Shown: piece after piece, positions 47,291 through 57,272 of the stretch
Layout: the number at the start of each line of letters is the position of its first letter
Position numbering within the stretch: position 1 is the stretch's first letter
NCBI RefSeq assembly: GCF_008807075.1
Contig: NZ_CP035632.1
Coordinates: 620,001 to 684,000, forward strand
DNA: 64,000 nucleotides
Source: Synechococcus sp. RSCCF101
Lineage (GTDB): Bacteria; Cyanobacteriota; Cyanobacteriia; PCC-6307; Cyanobiaceae
Direction of reading: 5' to 3'
The notes under the pieces: generated by a model
The model's input: only the letters and a program-made list of their open reading frames with translations
Databases searched by the model: none
Told to the model about the DNA's origin: nothing
Position numbers and translations under genes: made by a program

Positions 47291-49445
47291 CCAGACCCGA
47301 GTGGCGGATCAGAGCATCCGCCCGGGGTTCCCGGCCCCGGAAGCGGCAGAACACCTCGGAGGGTGAGCGGCTGCCGCCGAGGCTCAGCACCGTGTCGCGG
47401 AAGCGCCGCCCGATCTGCTGCAACTCCTCTTCGTTCTCCAGACCCACCTCTTCGAACGCGGCGAAGGCGTCGGCGCTGAGCACTTCGGCCCATTTGTAGG
47501 CGTAGTAGCCGGCGGAGTAGCCACCGGCGAAGATGTGCCCGAAGCTGCAGAGGAAGCGGTCTTCCGGGATCGGGCCCAGCACCGTGGTGGTCTCGGCCAC
47601 CCGGCGCCGCAGCTCATCCGGACTGATCCCCAGGTCGGGGCTCCACTGCCTGTGCAGCCGCAGATCGGTGAGGGCGAAGTGCACCTGGCGCAGGGTGGCG
47701 TTGCCCGCCATGAAGGTGCGGGCGGCCAGCAGCTTGTCCATGTCCGCCTCGGCCAGGGGTGCCCCGGTCTGCCAGTGGCGGGCCATGCCGGAGAGGGTGG
47801 GCCGGTCGTAGCACCAGTTCTCCATGAACTGGCTGGGCAGTTCCACCGCATCCCACTCCACGTTGTTGATGCCGGCGGCCTGCGGCCGCTCCACCGTGGT
47901 GAGCATGTGCTGCAGGCCGTGACCGAACTCGTGGAAGAGGGTCTCCACTTCCTCGAAGGTCATCAGGCTCGGGGTATCGCCAAGTGGCGGCGTCTGGTTG
48001 CAGATCAGGTAGGCCACCGGCAGCACCGGCTCCCCGGCCGGCGTCAGGCTGCGGCCCAGGCAGTCGTCCATCCAGGCCCCGCCCCGCTTCTGCCCCGGCC
48101 TGCTGTACGGGTCGAGGTAGAAGGCCGCCAGCCGCTCACCGCTGGCCCGGTCGAGCACGTGGAAGAAGCGCACATCGGGATGCCAGACGGGGGCCTGCCC
48201 ATCGGCGGCCACCAGGCGGATCGAGAACAGCCGTTCGCTCAGGGCGAAGAGGCCATCGAGCACCCGGGGCAGGGGAAACCAGGGACGCAGGGCCTCGCGA
48301 TCGAGATCGAAGCGCTCTCGGCGGAGCGCCTCCGCCCAGAAGGCCACATCCCAGGGCTGCAGATCGCCGGCCTCATCGGCGCCGTGGCGTCCAGCACAGG
48401 CCCGCAGGTCGTCGAGCTCCTCCAGGGCCACGGGGTGGGCGGCACGCCGCAGGTCCTCCAGCAGGCCCTCCACTTCATTGACGCCGCCGGCCATCTTGCT
48501 GGTGAGGCTGAGGTCGGCCCAGTTGGCCGTGCCCAGCCGGCGGGCCTGCTGCCCGCGCAGGCTCAGGATCTGCTCGATCAGGGGACTGTTGTCCTGTTCG
48601 CCGGAGCTGGCCCGGCTCACATAGGCCCGGTAGGCCGCTTCGCGCAGGTCGCGGCGCCGGCTGTAGGTGAGGAAGGGCACGTAGCGCGGCATGTCCAGAC
48701 CCAGCCGCCAGGGGCCATGCTCCGCTGAGGGATCGGACCCGTCCTCGGCCCGCTCACCGGCCCGCTGGGCCGCATCGGCCAGCAGGGCCAGCAGGCTGTC
48801 GGGCAGGCCGTCCACCTCCTCGCGCCGGCGCAGGGTGAGGCTCCAGCCATCGGTGGCATCGAGCACGTTGTTGCTGAAGCGGGTGGAGAGGGCCGCCAGC
48901 TCCTGACTGGCGCTGTTGAAGGCCTCCCGCTCAGCCCCATCGAGGCCCACACCGCGCTGCTCCATGTCACGCCGTTCCGCCGCCAGGATGCGGCGCTGGG
49001 TGGCATCGAGCTGCTGCGGGCTGCCCTCCGATGCCGATCGGTCCTGGGAGTCGAGGCGGCAGATCGCGTCGTAGAGAGCCCGGCTCTGGGCCATGCGGTT
49101 GCTGAACTGCACCACGTCGGCCTGCTGGGAACGGTGGGCCTCCCGCAGCTCGGGGCTGTTGCGCACCCCCATCAGATGGCCGACCACACCCCAGCTCCAG
49201 CGGAGATGCTCACCGATCCGCTCCAGCGGTTCCATCACCTCGTCCCAGCCGAGCGCTGCATCGGACTCCAGGGCGCCCTTCAGCCGCACTTCATGGTCCG
49301 CCAGGCGCCGATCGAGCTGTTCGAGCAGGAGCGGAATGTCACGGCTGACCATCTCCGGGGTGATGGCCTCGAAGTCCGGCAGGCCGGAGCCCCGGAGCAG
49401 GGGAGAGGCGGCGGCGGGAGCGGAGGCCACGGTCACGGGAGGCAT
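47280..49445 (-). CDS. M3-family oligopeptidase (oligopeptidase A type)
   Basis: Cytoplasmic zinc peptidase of the PrlC/oligopeptidase A group, 721 aa from ATG 49445 (an upstream start at 49478 adds 11 residues). The zinc motif is HEFGHGLQHML, with the downstream Glu region and the conserved YYAYKWAEVLSADAF. Degrades short peptides. Stands alone next to ndhD. Confidence 0.94.
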   Translation of the reverse strand: MPPVTVASAPAAASPLLRGSGLPDFEAITPEMVSRDIPLLLEQLDRRLADHEVRLKGALESDAALGWDEVMEPLERIGEHLRWSWGVVGHLMGVRNSPELREAHRSQQADVVQFSNRMAQSRALYDAICRLDSQDRSASEGSPQQLDATQRRILAAERRDMEQRGVGLDGAEREAFNSASQELAALSTRFSNNVLDATDGWSLTLRRREEVDGLPDSLLALLADAAQRAGERAEDGSDPSAEHGPWRLGLDMPRYVPFLTYSRRRDLREAAYRAYVSRASSGEQDNSPLIEQILSLRGQQARRLGTANWADLSLTSKMAGGVNEVEGLLEDLRRAAHPVALEELDDLRACAGRHGADEAGDLQPWDVAFWAEALRRERFDLDREALRPWFPLPRVLDGLFALSERLFSIRLVAADGQAPVWHPDVRFFHVLDRASGERLAAFYLDPYSRPGQKRGGAWMDDCLGRSLTPAGEPVLPVAYLICNQTPPLGDTPSLMTFEEVETLFHEFGHGLQHMLTTVERPQAAGINNVEWDAVELPSQFMENWCYDRPTLSGMARHWQTGAPLAEADMDKLLAARTFMAGNATLRQVHFALTDLRLHRQWSPDLGISPDELRRRVAETTTVLGPIPEDRFLCSFGHIFAGGYSAGYYAYKWAEVLSADAFAAFEEVGLENEEELQQIGRRFRDTVLSLGGSRSPSEVFCRFRGREPRADALIRHSGLVRS

Positions 49446-49554
49446 GGGACGAGCTGAAAGCAAATCACCGGCTCCCATTCCAGCGATCGGGGCACCGACC
49501 CGGGGCGCTGCGGGGAGTGGATAACCGTCGCCGGAGGGGTGGGCGGAGCGGAAC

Positions 49555-51129
49555 TCAGCCCAGGGGCAGAGCGGAACTGATGGCCACCAGGGGCTGCGAG
49601 GCGAGCAGGTCGGCCAGGGCCGTGGTGCTGGTTTCGTAGAAGTCGATCGCCACCCGCGGCCAGAACCCGATCACCAGGGTGGGCACCAACAGGGTGAGTC
49701 CGATGGTGAGCTCGCGCGGTGACATGTCGCCCACCACAGCCAGGGCCGGAATCCTGGGGCCGAAGAAGACGCGGCGGCACATCGAGAGCAGGTAGATGGG
49801 CGTCAGCACCAGGCCGATGGCGGCCAGGACGATGGCGATCACGCGGAAGGGCACCGTGAAGGCCTCCTGGCTGGTGATGCCCAGGAACACGGTGATCTCG
49901 CTGATGAAGCCGCTCATGCCGGGCAGGGCGAGAGAGGCAAGGCAGCTGGCCAGGAAGAAGGCGAAGGTGATCGGCATCACCTTCGCCAGTCCGCCCATGT
50001 TGGGAATCGAGAGCGTCTTGGTGCGGCCGTAGAACACGCCGGTCACGAAGAACAGGGCCGCCGCGATCAGGCCGTGGCTGATCATCTGAAGCATGGCGCC
50101 ACTGATGCCGAGGCTGTTCACCGCGGCGATGCCCAGCAGCACGAAGCCCATGTGGCTGACGGAGCTGCAGGCGATGCGGCGCTTGACGTTGTCCTGGGCG
50201 AAGGCATTGAGGGCGCCGTAGATGATGTTGACGATGCCGAGCACCATCAGGGCCGGGGCCAGACGCAGGTGCACCTCCGGCAGCATCTCCACGTTGAAGC
50301 GCAGCAGGGCGTAGCCGCCCATCTTCAGCAACACTCCGGCCAGCAGCATCGACACAGGAGCATTCGCTTCGCCGTGGGCATCGGGCAGCCAGGTGTGCAG
50401 CGGGAACATCGGCAGTTTGACCCCGAAACCCACCAGGAAACCGAGGTAGCAGAGCACGCCGAAGGTGCCTCCGGGCGAACGGGCCGCCATCTCGCTCATG
50501 TTCAGGGTGAAGCTGTCACCGGAGAGGGCGAGGGCCAGACCGCTGATCAGAATCAGGAGGGAGGCAAGAGCGGTGTAGAGGATGAACTTGGTGGCGGCGT
50601 ACTGACGCGCCTTGCCGCCCCAGATCGCGATCAGCAGGTACACCGGCACCAGCTCCAGTTCCCAGGCCAGGAAGAAGAGCAGGAAATCCTGGGAGAGAAA
50701 CACCAGCGACTGGGCGGAAGCCTGCAGCAGCAGCAGACCGAAGTAGAGCCGGGGCTTGTTGGTGACCGACCAGCTGGCGGCAACGGAGAGAAAGGTGACC
50801 AGCCCGCTGAGCACCACCAGGGGAGCCGAGAGGCCATCCGCCCCGAGCGACCACTCCAGGCCGATGATCGGCAGCCAGCTGACCCGCTCCACCAGCTGCA
50901 GGCCGCTGTGGTCGGGCTGGAACACCTGGCTGAAGACCACCAGCATCAGCACGAGGTCGATCAGCAGCACGGTGAGCGCCACCGCCCGTGCTGGCCTCGG
51001 ATCGGCGCCATCGCCGGGCAGGATCGGCAGCAGCAGGGCCCCGGCGGCCGGCAGCAGAGCGATCAGACTCAGCCAGGGGAAGGGACTCGCGAGGCTGGAC
51101 GCGGCCAAGACGGGCAGATTGGCGTCCAT
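49555..51129 (-). CDS. ndhD: NAD(P)H dehydrogenase subunit 4 (NDH-1 NdhD)
   Basis: Proton-translocating antiporter-like membrane subunit of cyanobacterial NDH-1, active in respiration and cyclic electron flow. 524 aa with about 14 membrane helices. Conserved pieces: [15 protein letters not shown] (essential Glu), [49 protein letters not shown]. Looks like the NDH-1L (NdhD1/2) type rather than CO2-uptake types. Starts ATG, 173 bp from thrB. Confidence 0.95.
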   Translation of the reverse strand: MDANLPVLAASSLASPFPWLSLIALLPAAGALLLPILPGDGADPRPARAVALTVLLIDLVLMLVVFSQVFQPDHSGLQLVERVSWLPIIGLEWSLGADGLSAPLVVLSGLVTFLSVAASWSVTNKPRLYFGLLLLQASAQSLVFLSQDFLLFFLAWELELVPVYLLIAIWGGKARQYAATKFILYTALASLLILISGLALALSGDSFTLNMSEMAARSPGGTFGVLCYLGFLVGFGVKLPMFPLHTWLPDAHGEANAPVSMLLAGVLLKMGGYALLRFNVEMLPEVHLRLAPALMVLGIVNIIYGALNAFAQDNVKRRIACSSVSHMGFVLLGIAAVNSLGISGAMLQMISHGLIAAALFFVTGVFYGRTKTLSIPNMGGLAKVMPITFAFFLASCLASLALPGMSGFISEITVFLGITSQEAFTVPFRVIAIVLAAIGLVLTPIYLLSMCRRVFFGPRIPALAVVGDMSPRELTIGLTLLVPTLVIGFWPRVAIDFYETSTTALADLLASQPLVAISSALPLG

Positions 51130-51302
51130 CGCGATCAGGGCCGGGAGACAACGGTTTTGGGCTCCATCACACCCTTTTCGCAGCGGGGATGTGTTGAAGC
51201 AGCGACAATGTAACAGTGTGGCTCGGGGTTCTGGGTACTTCTACCCATTGGTGTCTTCGGTTCTGCTGATGGGAGTGATCAACCCACCGCCGGGCCGGCG
51301 AA

Positions 51303-52247
51303 TCAGGCCACGGTCTCCTGCCACTGGCTGCCCCGGCTCTGGATCGAGAGCACCGGCGCGCGGCTGGCCACCCCGGCCGACTCCCAGGCCTGCACCATGG
51401 CCCGGCTGACCCGGCCGGCCAGTTCCGGCGGGCACAGGGCCAGCAGGCTGGGGCCGGCGCCGCTGATGGCGCAGCCCCAGGCTCCGGCCTCGACGCAGGC
51501 CGCCTGCACGTCCCGACCGCCACGGATCAGCCCCCAGCGGTAGGGCTCGTGCAGGCGATCGTGCATGCCATCCGCGATCAGGTTGCCGTTGCCGGTGCGC
51601 AGCCCCTGCAGCAGCAGGGTGAGGGAGCCCAGGTTGACCACCGCATCCTTCACCGACACCGAGCGGGGCAGGGCCCGTCGGGCCTCGGAGGTGGACAGGC
51701 GCATCGCCGGAATCGCCACCACCAGCCCGACCTTGTCGGACCATTCGCAGCGCACCACGCGCCAGCGGCGCGAGGCCGCCTTGGCGGTGAGGCAGAGGCC
51801 CCCGAGCAGGGAGGGCACCACGTTGTCCGGGTGGCCCTCGATGTCGATGGCCAACTCCAGCAGCTTCTCCAGGCTCAGGGGCTCGCCGGCCAGGGCGTTG
51901 GCTCCCATCAGCCCCGCCACGATCGCCGTGGCGCTGCTGCCGAGGCCGCGGGCGGGGGGCACGGCCAGCCGCACCCGGGCCTCCAGGGCCACCGGCTCCA
52001 GGCCCGCCTCCCTCCAGACCCGCTGGGCGGCCCGGTAGACGAGGTTGTCGGGACCACCGCGGAGGTGGCTGCCTTCGCTGCCCTCGATGATCAGCTCGAA
52101 CCGCTCGGCCCCGCCTTCGATGCAGCGCAGTTCGAAGCGGTTGTTGAGATCCAGCGCCGCACCCAGGCAGTCAAAGCCTGGTCCCAGGTTGGCCGTGGTG
52201 GCCGGAACGTCGGCCACCACGCTCTGGCCGATGCGTGGGCGCGCCAT
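51303..52247 (-). CDS. thrB: Homoserine kinase
   Basis: GHMP-family kinase in threonine synthesis. 314 aa. ATTANLGPGFDCLGAAL and the phosphate loop VPPARGLGSSATAIVAGL are diagnostic, as is GAGPSLLAL near the end. Lies 20 bp after glk on the same strand. Confidence 0.97.
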   Translation of the reverse strand: MARPRIGQSVVADVPATTANLGPGFDCLGAALDLNNRFELRCIEGGAERFELIIEGSEGSHLRGGPDNLVYRAAQRVWREAGLEPVALEARVRLAVPPARGLGSSATAIVAGLMGANALAGEPLSLEKLLELAIDIEGHPDNVVPSLLGGLCLTAKAASRRWRVVRCEWSDKVGLVVAIPAMRLSTSEARRALPRSVSVKDAVVNLGSLTLLLQGLRTGNGNLIADGMHDRLHEPYRWGLIRGGRDVQAACVEAGAWGCAISGAGPSLLALCPPELAGRVSRAMVQAWESAGVASRAPVLSIQSRGSQWQETVA

Positions 52248-52267
52248 CGGGATGGGGTGTCGCTGGG

Positions 52268-53299
52268 TCAGTGTCCCACCCGGAGGGCACGGCAGGCTGC
52301 GCTGAACAGTCCGGCATCCGGTTCCAGCAGCACCCGCACCGGAATCTGCTCCAGCAGGGGGCGGAACCGGCCCTTCGTCCGCAGCGGTGCGAGGAAGGCC
52401 GGGCTGCGGAGCCGGTCCAGCTGCTTGGCGGCCGTGCCGCCGGCGATCCAGAGGCCGCCGGTGGCCAGTTCGTGCAGGGCCAGATCGCCGGCGGCCGAGC
52501 CGTAGGCCCCGAGCCAGAGCTCGAGCGCCCGGCCGGCCAGCGGGTCACCGGCGTCGGCGGCCTGCGACACCAGGGCCGGCAGGTCGGGGCGATCGCCATC
52601 GGCTCCGATGCCCGCCCGCCAGGCCAGGGCGGCATCCCGCAGGGGGTGCTCGGCGGGGGAGGTGTCGAGCAGCCAGAGGGCGATCCAGCCCAGTCCGGTG
52701 CCGCTGGCGATGCGTTCGGTGGAGAGGCGATCGAGATCCAGCTGCCGCAGCAGCCAGCGGCTCAGCTGCCACTCCTCCTCGTTGCGGGGGGCGAACTCCC
52801 GGTGGCCGCCTTCGCTGGCCAGGGCCTCCAGGCCATCGGGGCCGGGCAGCCCGCGGGCCACCCCCAGACCCGTCCCGGCTCCGATGATCGCCACAGGACC
52901 GGCCGGATCGGCGGCCTCTCCGGGCGGCTGCAGGGTGACCTGCTGATGGGGCTCCAGATGGGGCAGGCCGTGGACGAGCACAGCGAAGTCGTTGACCAGC
53001 TCCAGCGCTGCGACGCCGGCCTGGCTGGCCAGGGCCTCCCGCTCCAGGGTCCAGGGCAGGTTGGTGATGCGGGCCTCGCCCCGCTGCACCGGGCCGGCCA
53101 CGGCCAGACAGGCTGCGGAGGGGGTTTCGCTGCCGGAGGGCAGACCGGCCAGGAAGTCGGCCAGCATCGGGCCGAGGGAGCTCCATTCAGCCGAGGCGTA
53201 GCGCCGGCGCACCAGCTGGCGCAGGCGACCGTTCTCGGCGCGGTAGAGACCCAGCAGCGTCTTGGTGCCGCCGAGATCCCCTGCCAGAACGGTGCTCAC
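52268..53299 (-). CDS. glk: Glucokinase
   Basis: ATP-dependent glucose kinase, 343 aa, non-ROK type: LAGDLGGTKTLLGLY, FAVLVHG, GAGTGLGVAR, EGGHREFAP, and the C-terminal GGTAAKQLDRL. Starts with GTG that overlaps the thrS stop (GTGA), so it is coupled to thrS. Confidence 0.95.
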   Translation of the reverse strand: MSTVLAGDLGGTKTLLGLYRAENGRLRQLVRRRYASAEWSSLGPMLADFLAGLPSGSETPSAACLAVAGPVQRGEARITNLPWTLEREALASQAGVAALELVNDFAVLVHGLPHLEPHQQVTLQPPGEAADPAGPVAIIGAGTGLGVARGLPGPDGLEALASEGGHREFAPRNEEEWQLSRWLLRQLDLDRLSTERIASGTGLGWIALWLLDTSPAEHPLRDAALAWRAGIGADGDRPDLPALVSQAADAGDPLAGRALELWLGAYGSAAGDLALHELATGGLWIAGGTAAKQLDRLRSPAFLAPLRTKGRFRPLLEQIPVRVLLEPDAGLFSAACRALRVGH

Positions 53300-55119
53300 A
53301 GCGCCAGGGCAGTGGCCCGGGCGGCATTGGCGGCGCCGGCGGCCTCGATCAGCCGGTTGAGCGGCACGGCCCCGTGCTCACCACCGTGCCGGCTGCGCAC
53401 GCTGACGCTACCGGCTTCCGCCTCCTTGGCACCGATGACCCCCAGGGCCGGGATGCGCAGCTTCTCGCCGTTGCGGATCTGCTTGCCGAGGCGGTCGCCG
53501 CTGAGGTCGACCGCGGCCCGGACCCCCGCCTGCCGAAGCTGACGCTGCACGTCCTCGGCATAGGGCCGCACCTCGTCGGTGACCGGCAGCAGTCGGATCT
53601 GCTCAGCCGCCAGCCAGAAGGGGAAATCGCCGGCGTAGTTCTCGGTCATGATCCCGAAGAACCGTTCCAGGGAGCCGAAGATGGCCCGGTGGATCATGAT
53701 CGGCCGCTGCCGGCTGCCGTCCGCCGCCACGTACTCGAGGTTGAACCGTTCGGGCAGGTTGAAATCGAGCTGGATGGTGGAGCACTGCCACTCGCGGCCG
53801 ATGGCGTCCTCGATCTTGAGATCGATCTTCGGCCCGTAGAAGGCGCCGCCCCCCTCATCCACCGTGTACGCCCAGCCCTTGCGCTCGAGGGCCTCGATCA
53901 GTCCCTTCGTGGCCAGATCCCAGACGGCGTCCTCACCGATGGCCTTCTCCGGTCGGGTGGAGAGCTTGACGATGTAGTTGCGGAAGTCGAACTGGGACAG
54001 GATGCGCTCGGTCAGATCGAGCACGGCGAGAATCTCATCGCTGATCTGATCGTGCAGGCAGAACACGTGGGCGTCGTCCTGCGTGAAGCCCCGCACCCGC
54101 ATCAGGCCGTGCATGACGCCCGGTCGCTCGTAGCGATACACGGTGCCCAGCTCGGCCCAGCGGATCGGCAGCTCCCGATAGCTGCGCAGCCGGCTGGAGT
54201 AGGTGAGCACGTGGAAGGGGCAGTTCATCGGCTTGAGCTGGTACTGCCGCTCATCCACCGCCATCGGGCCAAACATGCTCTCGGCATAGAAATCGAGGTG
54301 GCCCGAGGTCTTCCAGAGACCCAGATCGGCCACATGGGGCGTGTAGAGCAGCTCGTAGCCCGCCTCGAAGTGAGCCTGGCGCCAGAACTCCTCGATCAGC
54401 AGCCGCATGCGGGCGCCGCGGGGGTGCCAGAACACCAGGCCGGCCCCGGCCTCCTCCTCGATCGAGAACAGATCGAGACCGGTGCCCAGCCGCCGGTGAT
54501 CGCGGCGCAGGGCCTCCTGACGCCGGCGCTGGTGCTCCGCCAGCTGCTCGGGCGTTTCCCAGGCGGTGCCGTAGATGCGCTGGAGCTGAGCCCTGGTCTC
54601 ATCGCCGCGCCAGTAGGCCCCGGCCACACTCTCCAGCTCGAAGGCGGCCGGGTTGAGTTCACCGGTGTCGGCCACATGGGGGCCGGCGCAGAGATCCCAC
54701 CACTGCTCGCCCAGGGTGTAGAGCGTGATGGGCTCCTGCAGCCCCTCGAGGATCTCGAGCTTGTAGGGCTCGTTCTGGGCCTCGATCCGCCGCCGCGCCT
54801 CCTCCCGGCTCACCTCGATCCGCTCGAGCGGCAGACGGCGCTTGATGATCCGCACCATCTGTTTCCTGATGGCCTTGAGATCCGCTTCCGTGAAGGGCTC
54901 GGGATTATCGAAGTCGTAATAGAAGCCGTTCTCCGTCCAGGGGCCGATCGTGACCTGGGCCTTCGGGAACAGGGCCTGCACCGCCATGGCCATCACATGG
55001 CTCATGGAGTGGCGGATGCGCAGCAACCGGTCGCTCTCGCTGGTCTTCGGAAGCTTCACCGCTGCGGTCTCACGCGCCGCCTCGGGGGCGGAGGGGATGG
55101 CGTCCACAGCGGTCTTCAA
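53296..55119 (-). CDS. thrS: Threonyl-tRNA synthetase without TGS domain
   Basis: Class II synthetase, 607 aa. It begins directly with the N2 editing-like domain (IRHSMSHVMAMAVQ; HSM/H and CAGPHV metal motifs) and lacks the N-terminal TGS domain found in E. coli. The catalytic core has MNCPFHVLTYSS (zinc Cys), YRYERPGVMHGLMRVRGFTQDDAH (motif 2) and MIHRAIFGSLERFFGIM (motif 3). The anticodon domain follows. TTG 55119 is used; GTG 55059 is possible. Confidence 0.95.
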   Translation of the reverse strand: MKTAVDAIPSAPEAARETAAVKLPKTSESDRLLRIRHSMSHVMAMAVQALFPKAQVTIGPWTENGFYYDFDNPEPFTEADLKAIRKQMVRIIKRRLPLERIEVSREEARRRIEAQNEPYKLEILEGLQEPITLYTLGEQWWDLCAGPHVADTGELNPAAFELESVAGAYWRGDETRAQLQRIYGTAWETPEQLAEHQRRRQEALRRDHRRLGTGLDLFSIEEEAGAGLVFWHPRGARMRLLIEEFWRQAHFEAGYELLYTPHVADLGLWKTSGHLDFYAESMFGPMAVDERQYQLKPMNCPFHVLTYSSRLRSYRELPIRWAELGTVYRYERPGVMHGLMRVRGFTQDDAHVFCLHDQISDEILAVLDLTERILSQFDFRNYIVKLSTRPEKAIGEDAVWDLATKGLIEALERKGWAYTVDEGGGAFYGPKIDLKIEDAIGREWQCSTIQLDFNLPERFNLEYVAADGSRQRPIMIHRAIFGSLERFFGIMTENYAGDFPFWLAAEQIRLLPVTDEVRPYAEDVQRQLRQAGVRAAVDLSGDRLGKQIRNGEKLRIPALGVIGAKEAEAGSVSVRSRHGGEHGAVPLNRLIEAAGAANAARATALAL

Positions 55120-55154
55120 CGGCGGGGCGGAATCGGAGTGGAAGTGTATGTGGT

Positions 55155-55955
55155 TCAGCTGCGCCGGATCCGTCGGCGTGAGGAGGGCAGCGGGCTCTCC
55201 TGGGACGCCAGGGCTGCCAGTCGGTTGCGGCGCAGCTCCTGCAGGTTGCTGTCGTAGAAGGCGGCCAGTTCACGGTGGCCCTTCACCGGCTGGCCGTAGG
55301 CGCTGACGCCGGCACGGGTCGGGAAGGAGGCCCACTCGGGTGCCAGACGGGCCATCACCCCATCGGTGAGGCCGTCCCGGTCGAGCTCGGCCAGGGCGCC
55401 GCGCTTCTCCACCAGATAGAGGGCCGCCTGATCCTGGGCCTGCGGTTCAAAGCTGCGCAGGCTGAGCTTCTGAGCCGCGGCGCTCCAGGTGGCAGGAAGG
55501 AACTGATACGCGCCGGCGGCGGCGCTGCTGTAGCGGCGCACCACCACCCGCTCGGGATGGCGGGCCAGATCCTGGAACTCACCACCGCCGTAGAGGATCC
55601 GGTAGCCGCGATCGCTGCCCTCCAGCCAGGTGCCCTCCGCGTAACGGATCGTGTTCAGCAGGGCCCGGCGCTCCGGGGTGATGCGGTACACGCCATCGGC
55701 AGCATCACCGTTGTCGACCAGAGCGGCCCGACTGAGGGGCTGCGGCTCGGGTTCGGGGTTGGGCGCAGCGAGGAGCATGCGCTCGAGCCGGGCGGTGTTG
55801 GACAGACGCTCCCCCAGCCGCTCGGCCTCACCGGTGGAGCCCATGCCGGCGAGCATCGCCACACCCGTGGCCACACCCATGCCGCGCAGGGCGAGGCCGG
55901 TGGGCAGGCGCCGCTGCAGGGCACAGAGCAGGGGACCAGTGCGGGGTGAGGGCAA
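55155..55955 (-). CDS. Exported lambda-R-type lytic transglycosylase (lysozyme)
   Basis: About 266 aa from TTG 55955 (ATG 55880 would give 241). N-terminal signal-like region (QRRLPTGLALRGMGVATGVAML), a Pro/Glu-rich linker, then a domain that matches phage lambda endolysin R: NTIRYAEGTW with catalytic Glu (about 107), AAGAYQFLPATW, FEPQAQDQAAL, GALAELDRDG and PEWASFPT. It should cut peptidoglycan glycan strands. No phage genes flank it, so it is a chromosomal cell-wall enzyme. Lies 35 bp upstream of thrS. Confidence 0.82.
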   Translation of the reverse strand: MPSPRTGPLLCALQRRLPTGLALRGMGVATGVAMLAGMGSTGEAERLGERLSNTARLERMLLAAPNPEPEPQPLSRAALVDNGDAADGVYRITPERRALLNTIRYAEGTWLEGSDRGYRILYGGGEFQDLARHPERVVVRRYSSAAAGAYQFLPATWSAAAQKLSLRSFEPQAQDQAALYLVEKRGALAELDRDGLTDGVMARLAPEWASFPTRAGVSAYGQPVKGHRELAAFYDSNLQELRRNRLAALASQESPLPSSRRRIRRS

Positions 55956-56244
55956 TGCGCTGTGACAAATCAAGACGCCTGAGTGTGGCGTCCGGCACAG
56001 ATCACGAGCGAGTGCGGCACAACTGCTCTTGACAGGGACGCCGAGAGCGTTAAGCAAATCAGGATTTCTTCGCTCGCGTTACGGGCTTCGCCCGCCGGAG
56101 GTCGCGTCACCACTGACCTGGGCGGACATCGCATCGGGGGCGGAGGCTGCGGGTCAGCGGCCTGGTGACACCGCTGCGGCGGAATGGACAGGCCGATCCG
56201 ACGACGAACCGATCAGCTGGGGTGATCGGTGGAACAGACGCTGA
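55956..56244. other. 289-bp gap between trpS and the lysozyme gene
   Basis: Contains a short hairpin (CGGGC-TTC-GCCCG, 56092-56104) that may help end trpS transcription, though no T-run follows. The minus strand would also need a promoter for the lysozyme gene, but I see no strong boxes. No RNA gene recognised. Confidence 0.4.
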
Positions 56245-57267
56245 TCAGCGCGAGGCAGCTGTTCCGAGCAGCCCGAGGGCGGTCTGAACCCGGGCGAGGG
56301 TGGCGTCCGCCACGCGGGAGGCCTGTTCGGCGCCCGCCGCCAGCACACCATCGAGGTAGGCGGGATCCTGCATCAGTTCGGCATGCCGCTTCTGGATCGG
56401 CTCAAGGGCGGCCACGGCGGCATCGGCCAGCAGGGGCTTGAAGCGCCCCCACCCCATCCCCTCGCAGGCCTGCTCCGCCTCAGCGGTGGTCTGCGCCGTG
56501 AGGGAGGCGTAGAGGCCGAGCAGGTTGCTGGCCTCCGGGCGCTCCGGATTGCCGGCTTCCAGCCCCATGACCGGATCGGTCTTGGCCCGTTTGATCTTGC
56601 GCCGCACCAGATCCGGCGGATCGAGCAGGTTGATGCGGCTCCCCTCATTCGGGTCGCTCTTGCTCATCTTCTGCCGGGCATCGGTGAGGCTCATCACCCG
56701 GGCACCCTGTTTGAGGATCAGCGGTTCGGGCACCTTGAGGATCGGATGGTCCTCGCTGCCGAAGCCGCTGTTGATGCGCTGCTGGGCGATGTCGCGGGCG
56801 AGCTCGAGGTGCTGCTTCTGGTCCTCGCCCACCGGCACCAGATCGGCGTCATAGAGAAGGATGTCCGCGGCCATCAGCACGGGGTAGTCGAGCAGCCCCA
56901 CCGACACGTTGTCGCCCTGCTTCACGGCCTTCTCCCTGAACTGGATCATCCGCTCCAGCCAGTTGAGGGGGGTGATGCAGTTCAGCAGCCAGCAGAGTTC
57001 GCTGTGGGCCCTCACGTGGCTCTGCACGAACACCGTGCAGAGGTCGGGGTCCATGCCGCAGGCCAGATAGAGCCCGGCCGTGCTGCGGGTGTCGGCCGCG
57101 AGGCGGGCCGGATCGTGGGGCACCGTGATGGCGTGCAGATCCACCACACACACGTAGGTGTCATGGCTGTGCTGCAGATCCACCCAGTTGCGGATGGCGC
57201 CGAGCCAGTTGCCGAGGTGCAGGGCGCCGGTGGGCTGCACACCGGAGAGCACCCGTGGTCTGCTCAT
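56245..57267 (-). CDS. trpS: Tryptophanyl-tRNA synthetase
   Basis: Class I synthetase, 340 aa. SGVQPTGALHLGNWLGAI holds the HIGH-type motif; KMSKSDPNEGSRI holds KMSKS. ALHLGNW, DQKQHLELARDIA and PVMGLEAGNPERPE match the bacterial TrpRS. Start ATG lies 5 bp after the RGG protein gene. Confidence 0.97.
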   Translation of the reverse strand: MSRPRVLSGVQPTGALHLGNWLGAIRNWVDLQHSHDTYVCVVDLHAITVPHDPARLAADTRSTAGLYLACGMDPDLCTVFVQSHVRAHSELCWLLNCITPLNWLERMIQFREKAVKQGDNVSVGLLDYPVLMAADILLYDADLVPVGEDQKQHLELARDIAQQRINSGFGSEDHPILKVPEPLILKQGARVMSLTDARQKMSKSDPNEGSRINLLDPPDLVRRKIKRAKTDPVMGLEAGNPERPEASNLLGLYASLTAQTTAEAEQACEGMGWGRFKPLLADAAVAALEPIQKRHAELMQDPAYLDGVLAAGAEQASRVADATLARVQTALGLLGTAASR

Positions 57268-57272
57268 CGGCT

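Noticed and set aside
51232-51247. Small inverted repeat TGGGTA-CTTC-TACCCA between thrB and ndhD
   Set aside because: Only a 6-bp stem without T-run; too weak to call a terminator, though it could affect the ndhD leader.
53374-55257. Long plus-strand frame opposite thrS
   Set aside because: thrS on the minus strand has all class II motifs. The antisense translation has no recognisable domain.
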